Positions 29,656-38,142 of a stretch of DNA of 64,000 bases are shown here, piece after piece. The notes beneath the pieces were generated by a model, which had not been told where the DNA came from, made no database searches, and worked only from the letters and a program-made list of their open reading frames with translations. This DNA is from Cyclobacteriaceae bacterium. GTDB lineage: Bacteria; Bacteroidota; Bacteroidia; Cytophagales; Cyclobacteriaceae. Made by a program: the position numbers and the translations under genes. The stretch spans positions 124,001 to 188,000 of the forward strand of contig JAEUUG010000004.1 of assembly GCA_016787565.1 (NCBI GenBank), written 5' to 3'. Position 1 is the stretch's first letter; each line of letters opens with the position of its first letter.

Positions 29656-29772
29656 TTAAATGCCAATAAACATTTCGAAAAGAAAAATAATAACTGCTAT
29701 CGCCAGCACCATTACCAATAAAAACCACTCTTTCTTAAAGAAGCGAGTAATTTTTTCAAACACCGATTTCAT
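29656..29772 (-). CDS. 38-residue membrane microprotein upstream of sdhC
   Basis: Minus-strand ATG at 29772 encodes MKSVFEKITRFFKKEWFLLV followed by MVLAIAVIIFLFEMFIGI and a TAA. It is a positively charged amphipathic N-terminal segment followed by one hydrophobic helix of about 20 residues, a textbook small single-pass inner-membrane protein. The charge distribution predicts the N-terminus in the cytoplasm. The start has a purine-rich upstream stretch (AAAAGAAT). It is co-directional with sdhCAB but 131 bases away. The overlapping plus-strand frame lacks any domain character. Function is unknown; the position raises the possibility of a complex II accessory, which is inference only. Confidence 0.65.
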   Translation of the reverse strand: MKSVFEKITRFFKKEWFLLVMVLAIAVIIFLFEMFIGI

Positions 29773-29993
29773 ATTCTTTTATTTAGATGATGATCAGAGT
29801 ATGCCAATAATCACGCCTGAAAGAAGGGTAGTTGATTTTGCCCTAAAAGGACCATTTTAGGCACTTTTTAATCCATATAGATGTCCAAATTTAAATACGT
29901 AATCCCAAAAATGGAAATATTCTATTTTTTGAACTTGTTGAAGATGATCATTCTGGTCTTAACTTTACATCTTTCAACCACTACGAAAAGCCG

Positions 29994-32900
29994 ATGTATT
30001 TAATTTTTGATACGGAGACAACAGGTCTTCCGCATAACAAGACTGCGCCTATAACTGACCTTGAAAACTGGCCCAGATTGGTGCAGATTGCCTGGCAGCT
30101 TCACGATGCAACGGGCAAACTTCTGTCACAACACAATTATATCGTCAAGCCTGAAGGATTTGATATTCCTTTTAAAGCTGAACAGGTACATGGAATTTCA
30201 ACGAAGCGCGCCCTTGAAGAAGGACATGACCTTCAGTGGGTATTACATACGTTTATTGCAGATTTTTCTTTCAGTCCGTTATTGGTTGGGCATAATATTG
30301 AGTTTGATATCAATATTATCGGAGCGGAGTTTATCCGTATGTCCCTTGATCCGGAGCAGTTTCTGAAACTCAGTAAACTTGATACGGGTCTTTCATCCAT
30401 TGAATTTTGTCAGTTGCAAGGTGGCATTGGTGGCAAACTTAAAATGCCAACCCTATTGGAATTGCATAAAAAGCTGTTTGGAAAAGATTTTGGCGATGCC
30501 CATGATGCCTCGTATGATGTGGCCGCCACGGCTCGTTCATTTTTCGGATTGATCAAACAAAAAGTTGTTAAGCCATTTGATGCCACTGCTGTTGAGGAAA
30601 TCGAGTACGAAGAACCCAATCTCGATGCAGCAAACTTTTCCAAACGTGAAAAGAAGAAGGACACAGGATACTCGTTAACCACCGAACACGGTTCGCTTTC
30701 AGACCACCCGTTTATTCATCTTCACACGCATTCCCAATATTCCGTATTACAGGCAACGCCTGACATCAAAGCCATGGTTTCAAAAGCAAAGGCTCATGGT
30801 ATGCACGCTCTTGCCTTAACGGATATGGGGAACATGTATGGAGCTTTTAAGTTTGTTCGTGAGGCTCTTAACCACGACATAAAGCCGATTGTTGGCTGCG
30901 AGTTTTTTCTTTCGGAAGAACGAAAAAAATTAAAATTCACAAAGGATAATCCGGATAAACGATACAACCAGGTTTTGCTGGCTAAAAATAAGAACGGGTA
31001 CCACAATCTTGCCAAGCTAAGTTCGCTCGGCTTTACAGAAGGTCTTTATGGAATATATCCGCGTATTGATAAGCAACTGATAGAAGAGTATAAACATGAT
31101 TTGATTGCTACAACGGGTAATCTGTTAAGTGAAATTCCACACCTCATACTTCATGTTGGCGAAAAGCAAGCGGAAGAGGCATTCAAATGGTGGCATACCT
31201 TATTTGGTGATGATTTCTATATCGAGCTTAACCGTCACGGCATGGCTGAGGAGGATCACGTGAACGAGGTATTACTCCGGTTCGCACACAAGTATAGTGT
31301 TAAATATTTCGCAGCCAACGAATCTTTTTATCTCGATAAGGAAGAGGCTAATGCCCACGATGTTCTGCTGTGTATCAAGGAAGGCGAGTTCAAATCAACT
31401 CCGATTGGGAGGGGGCGCGGTCATCGCTACGGACTTTCCAACAATGAATTTTATTTTAAATCGCAGGATGAAATGCGTTCCATCTTCCGCGACTTGCCCG
31501 AAGCGCTGGATACGCTTCGTGAAATTGTTGATAAGATTGAAAGCTATACACTCGAGCGAAATGTTTTGCTTCCGAAGTTTGATATTCCTAAAGAATTTAG
31601 TTCGGAAGACGATTACCTCCGACACCTCACGTACATCGGTGCGAAAAAGAAGTATGGCGAGATAACACAAGCAATCAGCGATCGTATTGATTTTGAATTG
31701 GAAACCATCCGGAAGACTGGCTATCCGGGCTACTTCCTGATCGTACAGGATTTTACTTCGAAAGCACGTGAGATGGGTGTCTCTGTTGGCCCAGGTCGCG
31801 GTTCGGCAGCCGGCTCCGCAGTTGCGTATTGCATTGGCATTACCAATGTTGATCCGATAAAATACGATTTACTGTTTGAGCGTTTTTTAAATCCCGATCG
31901 CGTATCGCTTCCGGATATTGATATTGACTTTGATGATGAAGGCCGCGACAAGGTCTTAAAGTATGTGATTGATAAATACGGTAAGAGCCAGGTTGCCCAG
32001 ATTATCACATATGGTACAATGGCTGCCAAATCGTCTATTCGCGATTGTGCACGTGTGATGGAGCTGCCGTTGTCGGAAGCAAATTTATTAGCCAAGATGA
32101 TTCCGGAGCGTCCGGGCACTTCACTGGATGCCGCATTTGAAGAAGTGAAAGAACTCTCCGATATCAAGAAAGGCAGCGATCTAAAAGCTGATGTGCTAAA
32201 ACAGGCTGTTGTGCTCGAGGGTTCTGTACGCAATACCGGAACGCACGCCTGCGGGGTGATTATCACTCCGGATGACCTCACGAAGTTTGTTCCGGTTTCT
32301 ACCGCGAGAGATTCTGACATGCTGGTTACACAGTTCGATAACAGTGTGGTAGAGAGTGCCGGGTTGTTGAAGATGGACTTTCTGGGATTAACTACCCTCA
32401 GTATTATCAAGACGGCCTTGCGAAACATAAAAAAGAGTAAAGGGCTTGATATTGATATTGACGAGGTGCCGTTGGATGATCAAAAAACGTATCAGCTCTT
32501 TCAACGCGGTGAAACAACAGGAACGTTCCAGTTCGAAAGTTTGGGCATGCAAAAATATCTGCGCGGCCTCAAGCCGGATAAATTTGAAGACCTCATTGCA
32601 ATGAATGCCTTGTATCGGCCAGGCCCGATGGAATACATTCCGGCTTTTATTAACCGCAAGCACGGAAGGGAGCCCATCCAATATGATCTTCCGGAAATGG
32701 AAGAATTTTTAGCTGAGACATATGGTATCACCGTCTATCAGGAACAGGTGATGTTACTTTCGCAAAAACTGGCCGGCTTTAGTAAAGGCGATGCTGACGT
32801 ATTGCGGAAAGCCATGGGTAAGAAACAAAAGGCTGTTCTCGATAAAATGAAAGATAAATTTCTTGCCGGATGCGAGAAGAACGGTCATGCCAAACCAATC

Positions 32901-34184
32901 TGCGAAAAAATATGGACGGACTGGGAAGCATTTGCGCAATACGCGTTTAACAAGTCACACTCCACATGCTATTCCCTGGTAGCCTATCATACAGCCTATC
33001 TTAAGGCTAACTATCCTGCTGAATATATGGCGGCTGTATTAACACATTCGCAAAGCAATTTAGAGAATGTTACTTTTTTCATTGAGGAATGCCGTAACCT
33101 TAGTATCAGGGTGCTCGGACCGCATGTTAATGAATCGGGAGTTTATTTTGAAGTGAATAAGGATGGTGAAATACGGTTCGGATTGGGCGCCATAAAAGGA
33201 GCTGGGGATGCGGCTGTCGAGTCCATCATTCAGGAGCGCGATGCGCGCGGACCCTTTGAAGATATTTTTGATTTCTCAAAGCGATTGAGTCAGCGCTCCG
33301 TCAATAAAAAAACATTTGAATGTCTTGCACTCTCCGGAGCGTTCGATTGTTTCAATGGCATCCACCGGAGGCAATATGTGTATGCCAAAGATGGTGATAT
33401 CAGTTTAATTGAAAAGGCCATCAAGTTTGCTGCGAAGACGCAGCAGGATGAGCAAAGTGCCCAGGCCAGTCTCTTTGGCGGATCTACCGGCACCGCCATG
33501 CCCAAACCAAAGGTGGAAAATGTTGAACCCTTCACGGAGATTGAAAAACTCAACCTTGAAAAGGAGGTGGTTGGGATTTATATCTCCGGACACCCGCTGG
33601 ATAACTTCCGCTTTGAAATGGAAGCGTTCTGCAATACACCTTGCAACCAGCTTACGGAAATTGAAAATCTTTTGGGCCGTGAGGTAAAACTTGGCGGTAT
33701 TGTTTCCGGAGTAGAACACCGTACCACTAAAACGGGAAAGCCCTTTGGAAAATTTACGGTAGAAGACTACAGCGGCAATTGCACGTTTACACTTTTTGGC
33801 GAAGATTATCTGAAGTTCAAAAACTTTATGAACATCGGGTGGTTCTTGTTCATTGAAGGAACGGTGCTGAAGAATAGCTGGGGTCAGCAGAATATTGAAA
33901 TGAAGATCCGGAATATTGATTTGTTAAATGAACTGGGGATTAAGCGAACCAAAGGTGTTCAATTGAGAATCAGTGCCGACCTTATTACCCATGACCTTAT
34001 CGTGAAAATCGAAGATGTCTGTCAACAGTATGGCGGCAATACACCGCTCTATTTGAAGGTGTATGACGAACGGGAGAAAATTAATCTCGAATTACTTTCG
34101 CGGAAATTCAGGGTTAATCCGGTTAACGATATGGTTAGGCATATGAAAAAAGCAGGTGGGGTGGATGTGGAAGTGGTTTTCTGA
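29994..34184 (+). CDS. dnaE: DNA polymerase III alpha subunit with N-terminal DnaQ-like proofreading exonuclease
   Basis: A 1396-residue replicative polymerase. Residues 1-190 form a DEDDh exonuclease: Asp6/Glu8 in IFDTETTGL, Asp105 in GHNIEFDI, His170/Asp175 in AHDASYDVAAT. A linker leads to the PHP domain (FIHLHTHSQYSVLQA, about residue 238). The C-family polymerase core has GPGRGSAAGSAVAYCIG, the catalytic PDIDIDFDDEGR and LLKMDFLGL, with NALYRPGPMEYIP and FNKSHSTCYSLVAYHTAYLK further on. The OB-fold near residue 1230 reads LGGIVSGVEHRTTKTGKPFG. The open frame is continuous and all exonuclease residues are intact, so polymerase and proofreading activities are probably in one chain. Thioredoxin follows 119 bases downstream with its own promoter. 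Confidence 0.95.
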   Translation: MYLIFDTETTGLPHNKTAPITDLENWPRLVQIAWQLHDATGKLLSQHNYIVKPEGFDIPFKAEQVHGISTKRALEEGHDLQWVLHTFIADFSFSPLLVGHNIEFDINIIGAEFIRMSLDPEQFLKLSKLDTGLSSIEFCQLQGGIGGKLKMPTLLELHKKLFGKDFGDAHDASYDVAATARSFFGLIKQKVVKPFDATAVEEIEYEEPNLDAANFSKREKKKDTGYSLTTEHGSLSDHPFIHLHTHSQYSVLQATPDIKAMVSKAKAHGMHALALTDMGNMYGAFKFVREALNHDIKPIVGCEFFLSEERKKLKFTKDNPDKRYNQVLLAKNKNGYHNLAKLSSLGFTEGLYGIYPRIDKQLIEEYKHDLIATTGNLLSEIPHLILHVGEKQAEEAFKWWHTLFGDDFYIELNRHGMAEEDHVNEVLLRFAHKYSVKYFAANESFYLDKEEANAHDVLLCIKEGEFKSTPIGRGRGHRYGLSNNEFYFKSQDEMRSIFRDLPEALDTLREIVDKIESYTLERNVLLPKFDIPKEFSSEDDYLRHLTYIGAKKKYGEITQAISDRIDFELETIRKTGYPGYFLIVQDFTSKAREMGVSVGPGRGSAAGSAVAYCIGITNVDPIKYDLLFERFLNPDRVSLPDIDIDFDDEGRDKVLKYVIDKYGKSQVAQIITYGTMAAKSSIRDCARVMELPLSEANLLAKMIPERPGTSLDAAFEEVKELSDIKKGSDLKADVLKQAVVLEGSVRNTGTHACGVIITPDDLTKFVPVSTARDSDMLVTQFDNSVVESAGLLKMDFLGLTTLSIIKTALRNIKKSKGLDIDIDEVPLDDQKTYQLFQRGETTGTFQFESLGMQKYLRGLKPDKFEDLIAMNALYRPGPMEYIPAFINRKHGREPIQYDLPEMEEFLAETYGITVYQEQVMLLSQKLAGFSKGDADVLRKAMGKKQKAVLDKMKDKFLAGCEKNGHAKPICEKIWTDWEAFAQYAFNKSHSTCYSLVAYHTAYLKANYPAEYMAAVLTHSQSNLENVTFFIEECRNLSIRVLGPHVNESGVYFEVNKDGEIRFGLGAIKGAGDAAVESIIQERDARGPFEDIFDFSKRLSQRSVNKKTFECLALSGAFDCFNGIHRRQYVYAKDGDISLIEKAIKFAAKTQQDEQSAQASLFGGSTGTAMPKPKVENVEPFTEIEKLNLEKEVVGIYISGHPLDNFRFEMEAFCNTPCNQLTEIENLLGREVKLGGIVSGVEHRTTKTGKPFGKFTVEDYSGNCTFTLFGEDYLKFKNFMNIGWFLFIEGTVLKNSWGQQNIEMKIRNIDLLNELGIKRTKGVQLRISADLITHDLIVKIEDVCQQYGGNTPLYLKVYDEREKINLELLSRKFRVNPVNDMVRHMKKAGGVDVEVVF

Positions 34185-34249
34185 GTGAAGAGCGGGTCTG
34201 GGAGATTGGATTTAGTCAGCTTCTACAGAACAACCTGAACTAAATAAAT

Positions 34250-34257
34250 TACCTTTG
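34250..34257 (+). promoter_or_regulatory. Candidate trxA -7 element (TACCTTTG)
   Basis: Exact match to TAnnTTTG, 46 bases upstream of the thioredoxin ATG. No clear -33 element at the standard spacing. Confidence 0.5.
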
Positions 34258-34303
34258 CGTTCGACTTACTGAATCACTAACAAACCAATTAATAGCATAT
34301 CTC

Positions 34304-34627
34304 ATGGGAAAAGCAATTGAACTTAACGATGCCAATTTCGATCAGATGATCAATTCGGATAAGCCTGTACTAGTTGATTTCTGGGCAGAATGGTGCGGTC
34401 CTTGTAAAATGATCGGCCCTGTCGTAGAAGAACTGGCAGGCGACTATGAAGGCAAAGCCGTAGTTGGTAAACTCAACGTGGATGAGAATCCTCAGGTAAC
34501 GGCACGTTTTGGTGTGCGCTCTATTCCAACCCTCCTGGTCTTCAAAGGCGGACAAATTGTAGATAAGCAAGTTGGTGCTGTACCCAAATCGGTATTGGCA
34601 CAAAAACTTGCCGCGCAAGTCGCTTAA
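34304..34627 (+). CDS. trxA: Thioredoxin
   Basis: Cytoplasmic dithiol-disulfide oxidoreductase, 107 residues, the normal size. Active site WCGPC (Cys31 and Cys34) in [14 protein letters not shown], the buried Asp (Asp25) in VLVDFWA, the cis-Pro loop [12 protein letters not shown] and the glycine of VGAVPKSVL are all present. There is no signal peptide. Its own -7 element and a strong downstream terminator make it a monocistronic unit. Confidence 0.97.
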   Translation: MGKAIELNDANFDQMINSDKPVLVDFWAEWCGPCKMIGPVVEELAGDYEGKAVVGKLNVDENPQVTARFGVRSIPTLLVFKGGQIVDKQVGAVPKSVLAQKLAAQVA

Positions 34628-34639
34628 GTAAACTATTCA

Positions 34640-34675
34640 ACAAAAATGCCCTTGATTAATCAGGGGCATTTTTGT
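34640..34675 (+). terminator. Intrinsic terminator after trxA
   Basis: ACAAAAATGCCC pairs with GGGCATTTTTGT, with an inner TGATTAATCA palindrome extending the stem. The A- and T-rich flanks allow it to serve the convergent esterase gene as well. Confidence 0.85.
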
Positions 34676-34681
34676 TTGTGC

Positions 34682-36073
34682 TTATTCTATGAGCCAAGTA
34701 TCAGTTCGGAAGCTTGATACAGGTAAGCCTTCTTTGCTGAAAACATTGGGGATAGAAGCATTCATCCAGGCAAAGCGAACCGCTACCGGATTTTTGATTT
34801 CTTTTACTGAAACACTTATTGTATTTCCTTTTATCACAGCCTTTGCGGGAATAAACTTCTTGTCTTCCCCGGCAATCAGAAACTCGGCAGGCTCTCCCTT
34901 GCTGATCAAACCGTTGGGTACATTTTCAAATGTCAGTACAATTTTATTCTTTTCTATTTTCATGGATTGGTACAAGGGGTTCTTGTAAGGCGCTACCGGT
35001 TTAGCATAGGTTTCACCAAGCGCATAGTGCGCAAGTCTTTCGCCAACAGGTTTTTTAAATGTTGGGTGGATGTCTTTTACGTTGTCAACATGATCGGCAA
35101 TATTTACCATTCCGGTGTTGGGTATCTCCAGCATCTTCACTTGTTGTTCGCGAATCAGCGTTCCGATGGGCGTTGTTCCGTATCCACTATAGGGTGCAAT
35201 CTGCACATAGTAAAAGGGAAAGTCCGTTTTAAATTTTTCACGCCAGCTTACAATCAGATTTTCCATTAACAGTTTATAGGTAGCCGGAGCCACCGTATTA
35301 CTTTCTCCCTGATACCATAAGGCACCGGCAATCCGAAAAGGAACAAGCGGATGAATCATGGAGTTATACACAACGCCACGGGCTGAAGGGCACCATGGCT
35401 TTTCGGTTTGTTTTAGCGCTGCAGTTTTTAAGTCGGCATTATTTTCAATGCGTTCTTTGGGTACCCACACTTCGGCTGGTGTGCCCCCCCAACTGGAATG
35501 AATGAGCCCAACGGGTACGTTTAACTCCTGATTAATTTTCTTTCCAAAAAAGTATGCTACAGCACTAAAATAGCGGGCGCTTTCCGGGGTACATATTTTC
35601 CAGGTGCCATCGCCCGTATGCTGCGGAAAATCATCGGCCGATTTACCAACCTGGAACAAGCGGATGTTGGGATGATTCGCTCCCGGCAGCGCTTCTTTTC
35701 CATCGGTGGAGGAACTCATGTTCCATTCCATATTCGATTGACCGGAACATAACCACACCTCACCACTCATGACATCTTCCAATGTAATTACTTCCCCACC
35801 TGCCTTGATGGTAATGGTATGTGGACCTCCGGCAGTCGGAGTTTTTATAGTGGTACTCCAAAAAGCAGCGTTGCTCGATTTTGTTTTGAACTGTGCAGTA
35901 TCCCAGCTTACGGTAATTAAAATGTCCTGCCCGTTATGTGCCCATCCCCAGATGGGTGCGTCTGTTTGCTGTTGCAAAACCATGTGATCTCCGAATACCG
36001 ATGGTAGCCGCAGTTGTGCATCTGCCAGTGTGGAGAATAGTAAGAGGCAAAAAAAGAGTAGCGTGTTTTTCAT
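34682..36073 (-). CDS. Sialate O-acetylesterase family protein
   Basis: Exported SGNH-type carbohydrate esterase that removes acetyl groups from sialic acids or polysaccharides. I start at ATG 36073, which gives a clean signal peptide MKNTLLFFCLLLFSTLADAQ; the longer frame from 36118 adds 15 residues before it. The N-terminal beta-domain starts LRLPSVFGDHMVLQQ, the nucleophile Ser lies in WLCSGQSNMEW, the oxyanion region in HSSWGGTPAEVW and ALWYQGESN, and the catalytic Asp-His in DIHPTFKKPVGERL. About 463 residues, family-typical. Periplasmic or outer-envelope location is inferred. The 49-base gap to the cysteine-cluster gene upstream suggests possible co-transcription. Confidence 0.93.
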   Translation of the reverse strand: MKNTLLFFCLLLFSTLADAQLRLPSVFGDHMVLQQQTDAPIWGWAHNGQDILITVSWDTAQFKTKSSNAAFWSTTIKTPTAGGPHTITIKAGGEVITLEDVMSGEVWLCSGQSNMEWNMSSSTDGKEALPGANHPNIRLFQVGKSADDFPQHTGDGTWKICTPESARYFSAVAYFFGKKINQELNVPVGLIHSSWGGTPAEVWVPKERIENNADLKTAALKQTEKPWCPSARGVVYNSMIHPLVPFRIAGALWYQGESNTVAPATYKLLMENLIVSWREKFKTDFPFYYVQIAPYSGYGTTPIGTLIREQQVKMLEIPNTGMVNIADHVDNVKDIHPTFKKPVGERLAHYALGETYAKPVAPYKNPLYQSMKIEKNKIVLTFENVPNGLISKGEPAEFLIAGEDKKFIPAKAVIKGNTISVSVKEIKNPVAVRFAWMNASIPNVFSKEGLPVSSFRTDTWLIE

Positions 36074-36122
36074 GAAAAGAGCATTGAATGTTTTACAAGG
36101 TATACGTTTTTCCTGCATAGGA

Positions 36123-36605
36123 TTACAGAATCTTCTTCAGGCGTTCTACTATTTCCAGAACAGCCGGACAAACCAAGGTATTCTTATAGGTCAGGTCAGT
36201 TATTTGCACCATTTTCTTGCGATCAGTATGCGGATATTCGCGGCAAGCTTTGGGGCGATCTTCGTATACGCTGCAGTAGTTGTCGCCATCCAGAAATGGA
36301 CAAGGAGAAAATTTTAACACAAAGTCTTTGTCTTCATCGATGCGCAGATACTTTTCAACAAAATCGCCCGGCTTCATGCGAAGTGATTTAGCTACCCGTT
36401 CGATATCGGTTTGATAAAAAATCGGACTGGTTGTTTTGCAGCAATTGGCACACGTAAGGCAATCAATTTCTTCAAAAACCTCTTCATGAAGGTGATGAAA
36501 CTGATTGTCAACCTTTCGGGGATCCTTGCGCTTCAGGCTTTGAAGGTATTTTTTATTTTCGGCAGCACGATTTTTGGCTTGTTCGCTGAAGCGGTCAAGA
36601 TTCAT
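36123..36605 (-). CDS. YkgJ/UPF0153-family cysteine cluster protein
   Basis: A 160-residue cytoplasmic protein of the zinc/iron-chelating cysteine cluster family. Conserved cysteines: IDCLTCANCCKTTSPIF (four), FSPCPFLDGDNYCSVYEDRP (two), KACREYPH (one) and a late one in TLVCPAVL. The central pattern CPFL...C.VYE.RP..CR.YP is the family signature. Metal binding is inferred from homology; the physiological role is unknown. It is divergent from the Crp-like regulator with only 47 bases between start codons, so their promoters overlap. Confidence 0.9.
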   Translation of the reverse strand: MNLDRFSEQAKNRAAENKKYLQSLKRKDPRKVDNQFHHLHEEVFEEIDCLTCANCCKTTSPIFYQTDIERVAKSLRMKPGDFVEKYLRIDEDKDFVLKFSPCPFLDGDNYCSVYEDRPKACREYPHTDRKKMVQITDLTYKNTLVCPAVLEIVERLKKIL

Positions 36606-36638
36606 AGACTAAAATTACTGATCAGGCGCAAAGAAAAC

Positions 36639-36646
36639 TATTTTTG
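36639..36646 (+). promoter_or_regulatory. Candidate -7 element for the Crp-like gene (TATTTTTG)
   Basis: Exact TAnnTTTG match ending six bases before ATG 36653. Transcription would start at or within a base or two of the ATG, implying a leaderless or near-leaderless message. It also overlaps the TTG that would otherwise lengthen the reading frame, which favours the ATG as start. Confidence 0.45.
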
Positions 36647-36652
36647 TCAGTC

Positions 36653-37234
36653 ATGAACACGTCAAATCTAATTGCGGCAATTTCCAAGCACATTACCCTC
36701 GATGAGGAAGAAGTTTCTTTTTTTATATCGGTGTTGCTTCCAGTGAAAATCCGTCAAGGTGAAATGGTCGAAAAGCCGGGCGATACAAGTAAGTATTTTG
36801 TTCATGTTGTTTCGGGATGCTTGATGAGCTACTACACCGATAAAACCGGTATTGATCATGTTATCCAATTTGCACAGGCAGGCTGGTGGACGGGTGATTT
36901 GCCGAGCTTTACAAAACAGATTCCGGCCATTTATTCTACGCGCGCCCTTACCGACAGTGAAGTGCTGCTCTTGCCAAAAACAGGCATGGATGACGTATTG
37001 GGAAAGTACCTGAAGTTTGAGCGCTACTTCCGCATACTCTTTCAAAATTCGTTGGAGACACATCAAAACAGGTTGATACAAAATCTTTCTTCAACAGCCG
37101 AAGAGCGTTATCTGGCCTTCGGAAAGAAATATCCATCACTGGAGCAATTCGTTCCGCAAAAGTACATCGCATCGTATCTGGGCATTACACCTGAGTTTCT
37201 GAGCAAGATCAGACGGAAGTTGATGGAGAAGTAA
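36653..37234 (+). CDS. Crp/Fnr-family transcriptional regulator
   Basis: A 193-residue regulator with an N-terminal beta-roll (GEMVEKPGDTSKYFVHVVSGCLMSYY) and a C-terminal winged helix (IASYLGITPEFLSKIRRKLMEK), the recognition helix being the TPEFLSKIRRKL segment. The usual cAMP phosphate-binding cassette (FGE...RTA) is missing; in its place is WWTGDLPSF...STRALTDSEV, so cAMP is probably not the ligand. No Fnr-type cysteine set is present. I start at ATG 36653. Its downstream neighbour is a YceI gene on the same strand, and two direct repeats in the gap could be its operator (inference). Confidence 0.88.
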   Translation: MNTSNLIAAISKHITLDEEEVSFFISVLLPVKIRQGEMVEKPGDTSKYFVHVVSGCLMSYYTDKTGIDHVIQFAQAGWWTGDLPSFTKQIPAIYSTRALTDSEVLLLPKTGMDDVLGKYLKFERYFRILFQNSLETHQNRLIQNLSSTAEERYLAFGKKYPSLEQFVPQKYIASYLGITPEFLSKIRRKLMEK

Positions 37235-37258
37235 TTTGCATTATCCCGGCACTCCTGA

Positions 37259-37306
37259 CTTAACCTGGTTCAAGAAATTCCCTTCCTTTTCTTAATCCAG
37301 TTCAAG
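37259..37306. promoter_or_regulatory. Two 16-base direct repeats, possible operator
   Basis: CTTAACCTGGTTCAAG (37259-37274) and CTTAATCCAGTTCAAG (37291-37306) match at 13 of 16 positions and start 32 bases apart, three helical turns. The first contains AACC-T-GGTT, an imperfect dyad. They lie between the Crp-like regulator and yceI, upstream of a CATCTTTG -7-like box at 37328-37335. Confidence 0.4.
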
Positions 37307-37377
37307 TGCTATGGCTGGGCTTACCTCCATCTTTGTATTGTTAAATCAAGGTTCAGATTTTAAACTAAATACAAAAC

Positions 37378-37923
37378 ATGGAAACAACAGTTGCAGCAAA
37401 AACAACATGGGGTATTGACCCTACACACACCGAAGTTCAATTTAAGGTAAAGCACCTTGTAATTTCTACCGTAACCGGATTCTTCAAGAAGTTCAGCGGA
37501 AGCGTTGAAACTGAAAGTGATGATTTTAACGGAGCTTCTGTTAGCTTCAGTATTGATGTGAACAGTATCGATACAAATCAGGCCGACCGCGATGCGCACT
37601 TAGAGTCTCCTGATTTCTTTGCAGCTGATCAGTATCCCACAATCGAGTTCAAGAGTGGTGAATTGAAAAAAGTTTCGGACAGCACTTACAAACTTATCGG
37701 ACCCATTACCATTCGTGAAACAACTAAAATTATTGAGCTTGATGTTGATTTTGGAGGAACGGTTAAAGATCCCTGGGGAAATACCAAAGCAGGTTTCGAA
37801 ATCAACGGAAAAATTAACCGCAAAGATTTTGGCTTGAACTGGAATGCCCTGACGGAAGCGGGTGGTTTTGTGGTAGGTGAAGAGGTTAAACTTCACATTA
37901 ATGCAGAATTGACGAAAAACTAA
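37378..37923 (+). CDS. YceI family protein, no signal peptide
   Basis: A 181-residue lipocalin-like beta-barrel protein of the YceI family, which binds isoprenoid or other amphipathic ligands. The signature start TTWGIDPTHTEVQFKVKHLVISTVTGFF is complete, followed by SFSIDVNSIDTNQADRDAHLESPDFF, the family's conserved loop, and GKINRKDFGLNWN. Most exported YceI proteins have a signal peptide; this one begins METTVAAKTTWGI, so it is probably cytoplasmic. It follows the Crp-like regulator by 143 bases and precedes a MITE-like element. Confidence 0.93.
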   Translation: METTVAAKTTWGIDPTHTEVQFKVKHLVISTVTGFFKKFSGSVETESDDFNGASVSFSIDVNSIDTNQADRDAHLESPDFFAADQYPTIEFKSGELKKVSDSTYKLIGPITIRETTKIIELDVDFGGTVKDPWGNTKAGFEINGKINRKDFGLNWNALTEAGGFVVGEEVKLHINAELTKN

Positions 37924-37942
37924 ATTTCAGTTGATGTTCATC

Positions 37943-38079
37943 GAAAGAGGCTGTCTCAAAAGTCACTTATAGTGGAAATGTTATTCCGGTCTTTGAGCCG
38001 GAATCCCATATTGCCTAACAATTCTGTAATCACGGGTCAATGCCCGCGATGACCGGATGACTTTTGAGACGCCTCTTTC
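37943..38079. repeat. MITE-like inverted-repeat element
   Basis: The left arm (37943-37965) begins GAAAGAGGCTGTCTCAAAAG and the right arm (38058-38079) is its reverse complement with one deleted base, ending GAGACGCCTCTTTC. The 92-base interior has nested hairpins: ATTCCGG/CCGGAAT (37983-37989 with 37998-38004) and a CGGGT...GCCCG pair near 38035. It contains no reading frame of note. Long terminal inverted repeats with no coding content fit a miniature inverted-repeat transposable element or an intergenic RNA hairpin. Direct target-site duplications are not obvious at the two ends. Confidence 0.65.
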
Positions 38080-38142
38080 TGTTTCTTAATTATGTTCTGA
38101 TGGGGGGAATTTCTATTTTTAGAAAATGTCAACCCCTCTCGA

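Noticed and set aside
29660-29860. Plus-strand open frame of 66 codons in the sdh-dnaE gap
   Set aside because: It is antisense to the 38-residue membrane ORF, and its composition is not protein-like; the minus-strand reading gives a coherent membrane helix.
29840-29862. Small hairpin GCCCTAAAA...TTTTAGGC
   Set aside because: Weak A/T-rich stem with a bulge and no plus-strand gene upstream to terminate; could be chance.
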